Origin: Voacanga thouarsii
Lineage: Eukaryota; Streptophyta; Magnoliopsida; Gentianales; Apocynaceae
Assembly: GCA_026120185.1 (NCBI GenBank)
Contig: JANUWF010000008.1
Span: 4,278,001 to 4,342,000, forward strand
Direction: 5' to 3'
DNA: 64,000 bases
Shown here: one piece after another, positions 1-11,220 of the stretch
How positions within the stretch are numbered: position 1 is the first letter of the stretch
How the letters are laid out: the number at the start of each line of letters is the position of its first letter
Translations under genes and position numbers: made by a program
The notes under the pieces: model-generated
Told to the model about the DNA's origin: nothing
Seen by the model: the letters and a program-made list of their open reading frames with translations, nothing else
Databases searched by the model: none

Positions 1-1017
1 TATTACAATAAAAAATAAGATCCAGCTCTCCCACTGCAAGGGCCCAGACTTGTGCTCCATTACCCACTCGTAGCCCATGTTCGCCCTTCTTGAGTCTTCT
101 AATCTTTCTAAACCCCTGCAAGGAGTTACAGATATGATCAGTGGCTCCTGAATCAACAATCCAAGTGGAAGTTGATCCTACCATTGATATAGACTCTAGA
201 TAGAAAACATTACCTGTGGGGTTTTTCTTGGCTTGAAGATCTGGACACTCCTTTTTCCAGTGTCCCTTCTTCTCACATTTGAAGCACTTGCCCTTTGGTT
301 TGTCCTTGGGCTAGGCCTTGGGCTGGGCTGCTGCATTCCCCTTCTTCCTCTTGAACTTTTTAGGTTTAGGCCCAGTTCTTGAGGAAGAAGCCTTAGCAAT
401 TATGGCCTTTGACTGCGACTTCGTGACCTTCTCCGCCATCTGGGGCTCCTTCATCAATTCAGTCAAACTCATGTTCAATTTGTTCATGTTATAGTTCAAC
501 TTGAACTGAGTGAAGGAACCCGGTAGAGATTAGAGAACCATGTCCACTTGGCTCTCGGGGTCAATGACAGCCCCTAAGATTTCCACCTCCTCGAAAACAG
601 CAATCATCTTGAGCATATGCTCTCGGACTAATGCTCCCTCAGCCATCTTAGTGTTTATAATAGTTTGAAGAGCCTCCTGCCTTACGGGCCGGCTCTTGTC
701 CGCGAACATAGTAGCCAATGTTTGACTGATGTCATATGCAGAAGCCATGTGCTCGTGTTTTGACTGGAGCACATTAGACATGGAGGCTAACATATAGCAA
801 CGTGCCATTTTGTCAGCCTTCTTCCACGCCTTCTCAACCTCTCGCTCTTCGGCGGTGGAACCTTTCCCGATAACAGGGCAGTCTCATAAAGGACATACTG
901 ATACTCTTAGGTTGTGAGTATTATGTCCAGGTTCCTTTTTCAGTCCACATAGTTTGGACCCGTTAACTTATTCTCCCTGAGAATAACGGCCAATGGACTA
1001 AAAGAACCTCCCACCAT
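1..1017 (-). pseudogene. Decayed copia gag and start of protease (Copia-0)
   Basis: The ATG is at 1017 on the minus strand. From the N-terminus the product shows a copia-type gag (UBN2-like) stretch, with the segments LTGPNYVD, MARCYMLASMSNVLQ and KMAEGALVREHMLKMI, then a CCHC zinc knuckle (CFKCEKKGHWKKEC) near 230-275, then the aspartic-protease start WIVDSGATDHICN near 130-165. In-frame stops interrupt it in the first 40 codons (two), at 530 and at 311, and a single-base frameshift lies near 850-870. All four stops can come from C-to-T change on one strand (TGG to TGA, CAA to TAA, CAG to TAG). The gene cannot make a full polyprotein. The family is clear; the lineage within copia is not. Confidence 0.88.
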
Positions 1018-2799
1018 TTCTGAAAATCGAAAAATAAAAGAAAGAATTTAGTTTGTGAAAACAAAATAAAATTTGTGTATTGGAAATAATTTGGCTCTTA
1101 GAAAAACTGACATAGCTTCTTAGGAAGATTAACAGTTCCCTAAGCTAAGTGTATTAGCCACCACAAATTAATTTTCCTTCTAGGTAATGATCTAGAGGAT
1201 AACTCCATCGTGGGATGGCCGTTTCCTCTCATTTCCTATGGACATACCTCGCACTATAACCTTCAACGTGGGCTGGCCGATCATAGTACGTGCCCCGGGT
1301 TATTAATTACATCCTTCCATTAGATCTAAATCCTTGTAGTATCCCTATCCTATACGGGTTCACTCCCAGGGTGATGCGAGGGACCTACGATCTCTAATGA
1401 GGACCGTGATGGAAGCCGTGGGGTTGTTGGAACCCCTCTCCCACTTAATCTTTTATAATAAAAGTTTTCTGGAAAAATATCCTTTTGAAATTTCCAATAA
1501 GTTTTTCTTTAACTCAAAAATAAAATATCTAAATCCACTAAAATCTCTATGTCAAAGTTTATATCCTTTGAGAGATTTTTTCATGGACTAATTTCATTTA
1601 AGTTAAAACTTAATGATTTAAAAAAATTTTCCAATTAAAACTTTCTAGAGACTTTAGTCTTAAGTTTATTTGACAAAACAATTTTTCTAGTGCAAAATAA
1701 AACTAAATGGCTCTCCATTTTAATTTACAAAAATATCTAAATCCAATATATTTTCTATGTCAAGAATTAAATCCTTTGAGAAAATATTCAAGGATTAATT
1801 TTTGTACAATAACCATTTAATTTTTGAAGAAAAATGTTTTTCTTGTCAAAAATATTTCCAAAAACTTTGGTCTTTGAGAAAAGGCACACATAGGTACACA
1901 AAAAAATAGCATGCTAGAAAACAGTAAACATTTTCATACTTTTCTATTTTTAAACCTAAGTGCCCAAATAATAGAATTAAACACATTAATTAATTAATTA
2001 ATGATCTTGTTTAATTCTAAAATCCCTAACTAATATTTTTCATGCAAATATATTCCAAGAATATAAACTATTGCAAAAATATTAACTTCGCCTGGTATGG
2101 GACCTAAAACGAAAAATAAAAAAAAATTGTAAAAAATAGCTAGCGGTCCACTGCACCGGCCGCACTGGATCCGCGCCCGAATGGCCTGTGGTCCACCGCG
2201 GTCGCGGTGCACCGCGCCGCACCAGATCGTCTTCCAGCTGCAGCCTATGGATCCGCCCGCACCCACGACCGCTTCTCCTCAGCTGCCAACCTGCGTGCGA
2301 CCCGCACACTCGCCCAATAACCCGCCGCTCGACTCGAGCAATTCAATTGCAAATTTGCAATTGAAAACGGCTCAATTTCCACGCAATCCGGCTCGGCTCC
2401 AAGGCGCGAACAACGCGGTTCTATCACAATTTCGGTAGCGGCTCGGCTCAAACGGCTTAGGAACAGTTCTCTTCTTCGTTTTTTCTTTTTTTCCGCACGA
2501 AATTTGCATAGCCTTCTGCTCTTCGAATTTTGCTTATTTCTTTAGCTTCGTTGGACATTTTTACTTACAAAAACTCATCCAAAACAAAAACACAACCGCC
2601 TATACCCATTTAAATTGGGTTTACATGATCAAACATCAAAGCCAAAAATTTTTACAGAATACCTATGCTTCAACGATTAAGCTCACAGTCATGCTATCCC
2701 ATACCAAAACAGCGAAGGATCACGGGTATAATCACCAAACAATCTTCTTCTCCATTTTTATTAACTACCATGCTCCCTAAGTTGATCAAAGAACCATTA
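1018..2799 (-). other. Untranslated 5' leader of Copia-0
   Basis: This is about 1.8 kb between the primer-binding site and gag. Most is AT-rich with no ORF I recognise. At 2140-2450 it changes sharply to GC- and CpG-rich sequence full of short palindromes (for example around 2190-2220), and it carries a perfect 24-bp palindrome at 2342-2365. The short ORFs in this block, on both strands, look like by-products of its composition and not genes. Confidence 0.7.
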
Positions 2800-2811
2800 G
2801 CTCTGATACCA
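2800..2811 (-). promoter_or_regulatory. Primer-binding site (tRNA initiator Met), Copia-0
   Basis: The minus strand reads TGGTATCAGAGC, the standard plant LTR-retrotransposon site complementary to the 3' end of initiator Met tRNA. It starts 3 bases after the CA that closes the LTR at 2815. Confidence 0.9.
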
Positions 2812-2814
2812 CAT

Positions 2815-4831
2815 TGACGGGCAGAAACAGAGGAGCATGCTTGAACGAAAAAAAAACAAAGGAAAAAAAACGCAAGCCTTAAAGGCCGCACGAAAGCGTT
2901 AAGATCATACATTTGCGCGTTTCAAACCTACTAGGTTGAGTAGGAGTGGATTGAACGACAGGAATCGCTTCACCTTGCCCACTTGAAGAAGCTTCCGGTT
3001 GAAAACCCGCTAGCCTCCTACTTCGCCTTGTTTGCATGAACGCCAAGCCTTTCAGTTCTCAAAATATGCCACTGCCCAACCTCTAGTCGGTGAACACAAC
3101 GGTGAAGAAGAACGGTCTCAAATCTCCTTGGTTCTCTTGCCATTGGTTAGCAAAGCTCCAAGGAGAACAAACAGAGGTGAGGAGATGTGAGAGAGAGAGA
3201 GCTGCGTGACTCTTGTTGTTGTTAGGGAGATTAGGGTTTTTCTTTCTCCAGAGACTTGTTTATTGGTCAGCCAAAACTAGGTCTCTGATCATCTGATAAA
3301 CATATCCCCGGGATATCATATTTCAAACACCCGGATGTTATCCTAAGAATAAGTTTGGCTTAACCCTAAACTCATCTGAACCGTATCTAGAAAAAACCAT
3401 ATGGTCCAAGCTATTGGGCTGAAATAATATTTATTATTTTTCTTGGACCCAAAAGGTCCAAAATAATAAACATTAATTATTTATTTTTTGGGCTTATATA
3501 AATGACCCAATAAATAATTAATGAGCCCAAATGAACCGAAATAATTAATCTTCAATTATTTATTTCTTGGGCTTATGTAAATAACCCAATAAATAATTAA
3601 ACATTAATTATTTCCCCTAGTTTAAGCACAGGTTAATTTCCTAATTATTCATACTGGACCTAGGCCCTGGATAATTAATTAACCAATTAAACCAGATAAT
3701 TAATTTCTCTCACCTCCTATTTTTATTTATTTATTTATTTTATTTCAGTCTAATAATAAATTAGACATCCTGAATAAAATAAAATAAAATAAAATCCTCT
3801 TGAATTGAGACCAATTCCTCAATCCAAAATTAGTTAGGACTTACGAGCTATTCCGAGGACCAAAAAGACACATCGCCTTGGCTGCTAAAATGATCAAAAT
3901 ACCCCTACTATATAAATAGCTATATTTTGCATTTTAAATATTTTCTAATATCACCATAAGGAAATATTGACCCCAAGGATAATGCTACATTAGCAAAGTC
4001 TCCGATCTACAGGTGAAATAACTAAAATACCCCTCTACACATTGCCGTACATTTAGAGAGGAAGAAGTGTACTAACACCCCTTTAAATGACATCTACCAT
4101 CCTTAGGCTTCTAGTCCAATGATCCACGACTTCTTGGAGTGTTTCCGCTTTCCAAAGGAGCTACCCTAAAGCATACATCCGAGTCATGTTTCCCAGGACC
4201 CTGGACATTTTAGACTATGCGGACAACCACAAGGGGCGATATGGTGTAGAAATTATCTTGTATAAGTCTGTCTTAACTAACTAGTTATATATACCCAATA
4301 CACAAGTCTATTGGTTCTACTATAGAACCTCAACTATAGCATATCAAAGCATATGCTTTCAGCTTCGTCAGACCACCAACTCATACTCAAGTAGTAGAGT
4401 ACTAGTCCACACTGTAGCGGTAGTAGTATAGGTTTCTATCATATAGTACTTTTAGAAACCACTACTACAGGTCATGTCCTACGTATTCGAAATACGCTTA
4501 TGTCATGAAGTGAGTGGACTATTCATTGGCTAAAGGTAAGCCATTCCCCATTTGAAATTCATAACATAATAACCTAAACATGATGAGATTCCCAGTCTCA
4601 TCAATAGGTTAAGAACAAGTGTTTATGTGTTAAATAACCCGTGATCCATACCTTACTGTGAAAGACCACCATTCACATGGATCACTTATTTAAACACAAT
4701 GGGTCTGTTTCGAACGAAAATTGTGCACAAACAAAAATTAAATTTACAAACAATTTCTGAAAATAAATTCTTTTATTAAAATATTCGATTTTACATCAGA
4801 AACCTAGTCTAAGAGGGCATACAATCCAACA
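2815..4831 (-). repeat. 5' LTR of Copia-0 (2,017 bp)
   Basis: On the minus strand the LTR opens TGTTGGATTGTATGCCC at 4831 and closes with CA at 2815, just before the primer-binding site. TG...CA ends and the adjoining site fix both borders. It is AT-rich, with a (TTTA)/(AAATA)-rich tract around 3720-3795. There is no coding potential. Confidence 0.85.
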
Positions 4832-5086
4832 AACCCAACATTCTATAAGCCTTCACCGATGGAAGAAAGGGCATCATTCCAGAATTTCAAAAGTTTCATG
4901 TGAATAAGATGAAATCGACGTTTACAAGGACGTGATCCAGTGGCTTCAAGCATCCTATTTCAGGCATCTTCTTTAGTGCTAATAAGGTCATTCAAACACA
5001 GAGGTAAGCAGCTTCCATGATGCTTTGTAAATTTTTTCGTTTTATAAGCATGCTTTCGGTTTTATCATTTTTGCCATTTTCATCCT
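4832..5086. other. Unassigned 255-bp stretch
   Basis: There is no ORF and no clear repeat match. It lies just 5' of a copia leader fragment that has lost its primer-binding site, so it may be the degraded end of that copy's LTR. I could not align it with the intact LTRs in this window. Confidence 0.35.
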
Positions 5087-6917
5087 TCACTCATATGTGT
5101 TTTACGGGTTTATTATTAGTTTTGAAATTGTTTCAAAAATAAATTTTGCATTATGATTATTTCATAAATATTTTAAATTTTGAAATTGCTTCAAAATTAT
5201 ATTTGTGTATGTGAAATTGCTTCACAAATATTTTGATTGTAGGAAAAATGGAATTCTATGGGTTTTGTTTAATTATTGAAATTTATTTCAGTAAAGGATT
5301 TATGAAATCCTAAGGACGATGTTGTTTTATTTTTCTTTCCAATATGATTGGCGTTGTTTTGCTGTGTATTCCTTAAATTTGTTATGGAAAAACACAACAG
5401 AAATTGTTTCTATAAAGCTAGAAAGAATGCTGGAAAAAATAAAACAACAAAAAAATTGCCACTGGCCAACTTAGGGATCTTTCTAGGCCTTCTAAATGGC
5501 CTAGGAAATGTCCTAGGTGGCCTAGGGGGCTAGGAACCTTCCTAGGCTGCCCAGGACTTCTATAGGCTGCCTCCTACTTAAAAAAAAAAAAAAATCTTTT
5601 AACCCACAAGTTTTTCCTAATTCAAAAGAGACCCAAAAATTTTTCCAAAAATTTAATTTTCAGATTCACAAAGTTTTCAAAAATTGATTTTGGAAATAAT
5701 TATTTATTTTTTCAAAATAATGATTTTAGAATTTATATTTATTTATTTTATTTTTCAAAATAATTATTTTGGAAATTTTTATTTCAAGTATATTTATTTT
5801 TCTGGATGTGTTTTAAGCATGATTTGGCATGTTAGCTTGGTCATAGATTTAGACCAATTAATATTAATTAATTAATATTGTGTCATGCATTTTTATTGTT
5901 TTGTTTTGAATAAATAGTGCTAGCGAGTCCTGCCTTTTTCTATAATTCTCTTGTAATCTCTCTTCTCATCTAATTCCCCTCGAATGTTACTCGAGATTTC
6001 TTTATTAGGATTTTATATACTTAAATTACGTAGGTTAGATAGGAATAGAAATTATTTTATGAATTTATGAAGATGGCGACCAAAATGAAGCAATAAGATG
6101 GTAAGACTTTCTTCTCAAAAACATACATGAACACATAGGTTTCACCAAAATTAATTTCCTACTTAGCTCAAGGAAATTAATCTAAAAGAGTCGATAACCA
6201 AGTCATGTATTTGAGTCTATTACAATATTGTTAATATGTTGATGATTATGTGTGCCTAACGATGAGACCATTAATTAAACAATTAAATAACTTAAATAAT
6301 ATTAAATCTAAAGCCTTCTATTAATATAGCAATGAGAGAGTTATTTTTCGAGATTAGGTTATTGTGCACACTCAAACTTACTCGACATTGAACATGTTTA
6401 AGCCATGGAATATGATTCTGAATTAATGGATTAGATTTAGCTAATATCTTTATCTTAGTTAGACATACCCAAACATAAAGAATATTAGAGGCTAAGTCGA
6501 GTTAGCACTATATACTTTAAGAATAAAAAATATTAATCACCAAATGATTCAATAGTTACATTTGATGTAATTGATATTAGATATCTATCATTGAACTTAA
6601 GAGTGGTTTGTTAGGTACAACTAAGGTCATTCTTAACAAATTTAGATATTGGCCCCCTTGGAAAGCTTCAAACAGGCTTTCCCGAGTCAATAGTAAAGGC
6701 TATTGATTTGAGTAAAATAGTGAAATAAATACGCATTTAATTAAAGACCTAATTAAATGCATTTCATATGCATATATATTGTCTAATTTCTCTTCATCTA
6801 AGTCATTTACATCATAACAATAAATTTGAACTTATATAACATATTGGAAATGAACAAGCTTGCCGAGACTAATTTCTTAAACTGGTATAGAAACTTGAGA
6901 ATGGTTCTCAAAGTACA
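5087..6917 (+). mobile_element. Copia leader and gag-start fragment (left half of a rearranged copy)
   Basis: From the shared stretch starting TCATATGTGTTTTACG, the sequence follows the leader of Copia-2 (16627 onward) and in part that of Copia-1 (29613 onward), up to the first codons of gag. It holds the same runs of GAAATTG(T/C)TTC-type palindromes (5110-5290), the AAATAATGATTTT motifs (5690-5780), and three short hairpins (6362-6375, 6459-6472, 6611-6625). It also has a block with four CCTAGG palindromes (5500-5546) that Copia-2 lacks. No LTR or primer-binding site precedes it. It stops abruptly at 6917 against an inverted LTR. Confidence 0.8.
6814..6917 (+). pseudogene. Copia gag N-terminal fragment, start codon lost
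   Basis: The codons match the first 35 or so residues of the gag at 31379 (segment AETNFLNWYRNLRMVLK). The position of the start codon reads ATA (6814-6816) instead of ATG. After 6917 the sequence leaves gag and enters an LTR in reverse. The likely continuation of this same gag is the minus-strand piece ending near 11058. Confidence 0.7.
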
Positions 6918-7411
6918 ATTCTAAGCAAACAAAGCGCCTTTGAGATCTCAAATCTAAGGATATTTACATATTTACTATAATAAGATACTATCACTAACAC
7001 TAAATAGTTATCCAATGATTATTTCATAGTTATGTCATCCAATATTCTTGTTCATGTAACAAACATCCACGTGTTAACTTTAAGTATCACAATACCCACA
7101 AATATAAGAACCACCATTTAATCCAATCAAGAAGTCCAACACTTGCTAGTCTTGGTGCATTAATGATGCCCCGTCATATTAATACTATGAGTAGGGATAG
7201 TTTAAGTACAAGTACTATATAGTACTGTAGGAATCTCACATTATGATCTCTTTCATAATTTCCTTAACACTGTATTTTTTGCTAGGGACTTTATCTATCA
7301 GTTTTATACATATATACATATGAAACAAAGTAACTGAAAGATATGTCTTTATTAAATAAATTTGTAAAATACATTGTACCATTGGATTGGTTCTAAGGCA
7401 TAACACTAACA
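6918..7411 (-). repeat. Broken 3' LTR of the rearranged copia copy
   Basis: On the minus strand it opens TGTTAGTGTTATGCC at 7411 and follows the first 490 bases or so of the family LTR seen intact at 27878 and 36768. The remaining roughly 1.2 kb is missing. A purine-rich tract (GCAAGCGAGAGAT) lies just before its start, as expected for a polypurine tract. Confidence 0.8.
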
Positions 7412-7990
7412 ATCTCTCGCTTGCACTAAACACAATCATTCATGCATCGAATACGAAATGACAAAATATGACTATCATGTTTCTTTTGTGGTAGTACCTT
7501 AGTGAGCGGATCAGCTATGTTCTGAACAGTGGGAACACTCTCTCTGTCTCTCTTTGCATCTTTCCTATCAATGATTTCAAGAATCAAATGATAGCACCTA
7601 AGTACATGCTTGGATTGTTGATAAGACCGTAGTTCCTTTGCTTGTGCAATAGCTTCATTGTTATCACAATACAAGAGTATTGGACAAACAATGCTAGGTA
7701 CCACTCCTAGTCTTGTTATGAATTTCTTGATCCAAAATGCCTTTTTAGCTGCTTCAGAAACCGCTATGTACTCAACTTCACTGGTTGAGTCTATAGTTGT
7801 ATCATATTTGGAACTTTTCCAACTAACTGCCCTATTGCCAAAAGTGAACATATAGTCTAGTTGTGACTTAAAGTCATCTTTATCAGATTAAAAACTAGCA
7901 ACAGTATACACTTTAACTTGAAGTCACCTTCTTCATATACCAAGAATGCATCCTTAGTTCTTCTTAAGTATTTAAGGATGTTCTTGACAA
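7412..7990 (-). pseudogene. Copia RNase H domain (rearranged copy)
   Basis: The open part 7426-7851 matches the C-terminal RNase H of copia pol. It contains SWKSSK, the acidic STSEVEYIAVSEA segment, YCDNNEAIAQAK with the catalytic Asp, and a C-terminal ADPLTKVLPQKKH. Upstream homology goes on to about 7990, where the DASF-type segment is broken by stop codons. Compared with the RNase H at 36235-36753 the middle is well kept, but the N-terminal half is out of frame. The tail runs directly into the polypurine tract and the broken LTR. Confidence 0.8.
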
Positions 7991-9000
7991 CCACCTAATG
8001 ACCTTCTCCCGGGTTAGATTGGTATCTGCTTGTCATACTAAAAGCACAAAATATATCGTGCTTAGTACATATCATAGTATACATGATAGACCTAATTACT
8101 GAAGTATGTGATCCCTTTTATCTTGTGCTTGAGGACACATAAATTTTGAAAGGATTACGCCATGGGTTATGGGTAAGAATCCTTTCTTGGATTGATTCAT
8201 ATTAAACCTCTTTAGCACTTTATCTATGTATGTATCTATGAAAGACCAAGCATATTTATTTCTATATATCCTTATTCCTAGAATATTGGTTGCTCGTTCA
8301 AGGTCTTTCATAGAGAATTTCTTTGATAACAAATTCTTGATTGATTGAAGAGTAGAGACATAATTTTCTGTTAGCAGTATGTCATCTACATATAGCAATA
8401 GGAAAACAATTACACTCCAACTAACCTTCTTGTATATAAAAGGTTCATTTGTGTTTTGTATAAAACCAAATTCTTTAATTGTTTTATCAAAATAAATGTT
8501 TTAACTCCTAGAAGCTTGTTTTAATCCATAAATGAACCTTTGCAGCTTGTACACTTTAGTGTGATCCTTGGATGTAAAACCCTTAGGTTGTGTCATAGAT
8601 ACTTTTACAGTTAGATTTTCATTAAAAAAAGCTATTTTCACATCCATTTGTCAAATCTCATAATCATAATAAGCAACAAGTGCTAGGAGTATTCTAATAG
8701 ATTTCAGCATTGCTATTGGTGAAAAGTCTCGTTAAAGTTAACACCTTATTGTTGACAATAGCCTTTTGCAACCAATCTGCCTTATAGGTAATCACGTTAC
8801 CATCCATTCTGTTTTCTTCTTGAAAACCCATCTGTATGTTGTGGGTTTTATCCTTTTAGGCGGATTAACCAAAGTCTAAACTTAGTTGTCATACATGGAA
8901 TCTATTTCTGACTTCATAGTTTCAAGCCATTTATTAGATTCTGAACTTTTTAGAACTTCATTGTAGGTGGTAGGCTAATCTTCTTCTATGACCAATACGT
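7991..9000 (-). pseudogene. Copia reverse transcriptase (rearranged copy)
   Basis: The longest open piece, 8096-8398, carries the RT catalytic box as YVDDILL and the following copia segments FSMKDLERATNILGIRIYR and DQ/NQSKKGFLPITHG. Higher coordinates (8400-9000, the domain's N-terminal part) still show, across several stops and frame changes, homology to the PKGIKPIGCKWIFKKK and QMDVKTAFLNG-type segments of Copia-1. The gene is not translatable as one product. It is the same family as Copia-1 and Copia-2. Confidence 0.78.
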
Positions 9001-10060
9001 CATTGTGGTCAATAATGAGAAATTCATATCTCTTAGGTACTATACGTATCCTACTTAACCTATGAGGTTCTTGTGTATTTGAAGTTTATTTATTTTGCCA
9101 ATAGATTCAGGATCAACTGGTTGATTATTATTTATTTGTTCTTCTTGAACTTCACTAAGTTCAATTTTGCTCCTACTATCTCCCTTAAGTATAAATTCCT
9201 TCTCTATGAAGACTGCATGCTTTGAAACAAATACTTTGTTTTTTGAAGAGAGATAGAAATAAGATATATGTGATTCTCTTGGATACCTAACAAACAAACA
9301 CTTATCAGACTTTATCAAACTTATTTTCTAGTTTGTCTGATTTTGTCCTCTTAACATAAACAGAACATCCCCAAATTCTCAAGTGAGTTAATTTTGGTTT
9401 GTTACCAAAAAATAACTCATAAGATCTGGTATCAACGCTTTTTATCTGCTTAAAATATAAATAGTAGTATCTAGTGCATATTCCCCAAACTATTTTAGTA
9501 ATCCTGCAAAATCCATCATGGTACCATATCTAATAGAGTTCGATTCCTTTTTTCCAATATACCATTATATTGAGATGTATGGGGTGGAGTCCATTGAGAT
9601 AATATCCTATTATTTCTACGATAACTTTGAAAATCTTAGCTTAAGTATTCCCTTCTTCGATCGAATCTTAGAATTTTAACACTTTTACCAAGTTATTTTT
9701 CTACTTCATTTCTAAATTCTTTGAACTTGTCAAATGTTTTAGATTTGCATTTCATTAAATACAAATATCCAAATCAAGAATAATTATCGATAAAGATTAT
9801 GAAATATTGATAACCCCATCTTACTTGCAATGTCATTGGTCCACATACATCAAAATGTATTAGTTCCAATAATTACTTAGCATATTCCCCTTTCTTAGTA
9901 AAAGAGATTTTAGTCATTTTACCAAGTAAGAAAGACTCACATGTACCATATAATTCATAATTAAATAATCTTAAGTCACCAATTTTGTGCAACTAAGTAA
10001 CATGATTCTCGTTTACATTGTCTATACGACAATGCCATAAGTAAGATGGGTTAAAGTTAT
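9001..10060 (-). pseudogene. Copia integrase (rearranged copy)
   Basis: The open piece 9055-9318 holds the integrase-to-RT linker (SDKCLFVRYPRES, VSKHAVFIEKE). Around 9540-9610 the third catalytic residue lies in an NGILEKRNRT-like segment after TPPHTSQYN. The zinc-binding and first catalytic segments are spread over 9700-10060 with stops between. This is the enzyme that would join element DNA to the host chromosome. The copy is dead. Confidence 0.72.
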
Positions 10061-10480
10061 CCCTTTTTCTTTCTTTTTTTTTTTTATGTTGAGAACTTGA
10101 TTTTTCATGTCTAGAACTTACAAACCATTCGTCAAAGTTACAGTACCACAATATATATCATTTAATGAAAAAGAACAACTTTTATTCTTGAAAATTAAAT
10201 GAAAACCATTCATGTCTAAACAAATAACTGAGATAATATTATTTAACAAAATTAGAACATAATAACAATTTGTAAGTTCTAGAATCAATCTAGAAGGTAA
10301 ATGTAGATGATAAGTCCCTATAATAAGTGCAACAACATTTGCTCTATTTGGAGCACATAGGTCCACATCACTTTTCTCAAACTTCCTACTGCTCTTTAGT
10401 CCAAGTAAATTTTTGCATAAACGAGATCTATCTCTAATATCCAATACCTATATCTCATTATTAAAAAGAAATATCGATCT
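10061..10480 (-). pseudogene. Copia protease and GAG-pre-integrase region (rearranged copy)
   Basis: The open piece 10118-10444 aligns along its length with the protease of Copia-1 (segments NLLGLKSSRKFEKSDVDL, LILELTNCYYVL, NIISVICLDMNGFHLIFK). The catalytic Asp-Thr-Gly of copia protease reads Asp-Ile-Arg here, so the active site is lost besides the stop codons. A poly-A run at 10074-10086 (T on the plus strand) lies near the border with integrase. Confidence 0.75.
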
Positions 10481-11058
10481 CATTCATAAACTTACTAGGA
10501 GAGTGTTTGCAAGCTTCTCATTTTCCTTCTTTTCCTTGATGGTCTCCAGATTGCTTTTGCAATTGTACCTCCAATGGCCCATCTTGCCACAATAGTGACA
10601 TGGTCCATTCATAGCTATCTCCTTCTTCTTAATTCCACACTTGGGTTTGGTTCTTCTTCTTCTTCTTAGAAACATTTTTATTCTTAGAAGTTGAAGAATC
10701 AACCAACATAACTGTATTATTTTCCTTCTTCATAGTACTTTCTATAGTCTTGAAAAGATTGATCAATTCAAGTAAATTGGATTTAATTTTGTTCATCTGG
10801 TAGTTCATCACAAAGTTTGAAAAATTAGTTGGCAAAGATTGAAGAATTAAGTCTCTACTTAATTCCTGGTCCATTGTTAAACCAAGTTATCCAAGCTTCT
10901 CAATCAATCCTAACATTTTTAGTCCATGAGTTACTACTACAGCACATTCTGCCATCTCGCAACGAAATAACTATTTAAGGATCTCATATCTCTCCGTTTG
11001 AGCTTATTCATCAAATAATTCCCTAAGATGGAAGAAAATAGTATAAGCATCAATATGG
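10481..11058 (-). pseudogene. Copia gag with zinc knuckle, 5'-truncated (rearranged copy)
   Basis: 10629-10874 and 10484-10702 encode the C-terminal half of gag: DLILQSLPTNFSNFVMNYQMN, a Lys-rich stretch, and an intact CCHC knuckle CHYCGKMGHWRYNC. Towards 11058 the homology reaches the HEHIDAY-type segment, with stops and shifts. The first 70 to 80 residues are absent, and the preceding sequence belongs to Athila-D gag. The missing N-terminus is largely what is found on the other strand at 6814-6917. Confidence 0.78.
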
Positions 11059-11220
11059 TCGTGCTATATACTTCATTTTCTACTACAGCAGGCTGCTCTT
11101 TCTCTGCTTGTGTATGCTTGATTGAAATCTCTAACTACTTTCCATTATGAAATGTAACTGTTTTTGCATGTTTCCCTTGATTATTCTCCATTTTTCCATC
11201 TCGAATTATCCTTGTCAATT

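Larger units (their letters stand above)
1..4831 (-). mobile_element. Copia-0: Ty1/copia retrotransposon, 5' part, cut by the left window edge
   Basis: Read on the minus strand this is, in order, a 2.0 kb 5' LTR, an initiator-Met primer-binding site, a 1.8 kb untranslated leader and the start of a gag-pol gene. That is the order of a Ty1/copia element. Its LTR and gag differ from the copia family found three more times to the right, so it is a separate family. Protease begins near position 180 and the rest of pol lies off the left edge. No target-site duplication can be tested because the 3' LTR is outside the window. Confidence 0.88.
6918..11058 (-). mobile_element. Inverted copia gag-pol plus broken 3' LTR
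   Basis: On the minus strand gag, protease, integrase, RT, RNase H, polypurine tract and LTR follow in true copia order. No 5' LTR or leader lies at the high-coordinate end, where Athila-D gag starts directly. Leader and gag start of the same family sit inverted at the low-coordinate end (5087-6917). The simplest reading is one copia copy whose interior was inverted, with both LTR ends damaged. Confidence 0.65.

Noticed and set aside
2030..2451. Overlapping GC-rich ORFs on both strands as a possible host gene
   Set aside because: No recognisable domain, open in several frames because of composition, and located inside the Copia-0 leader.
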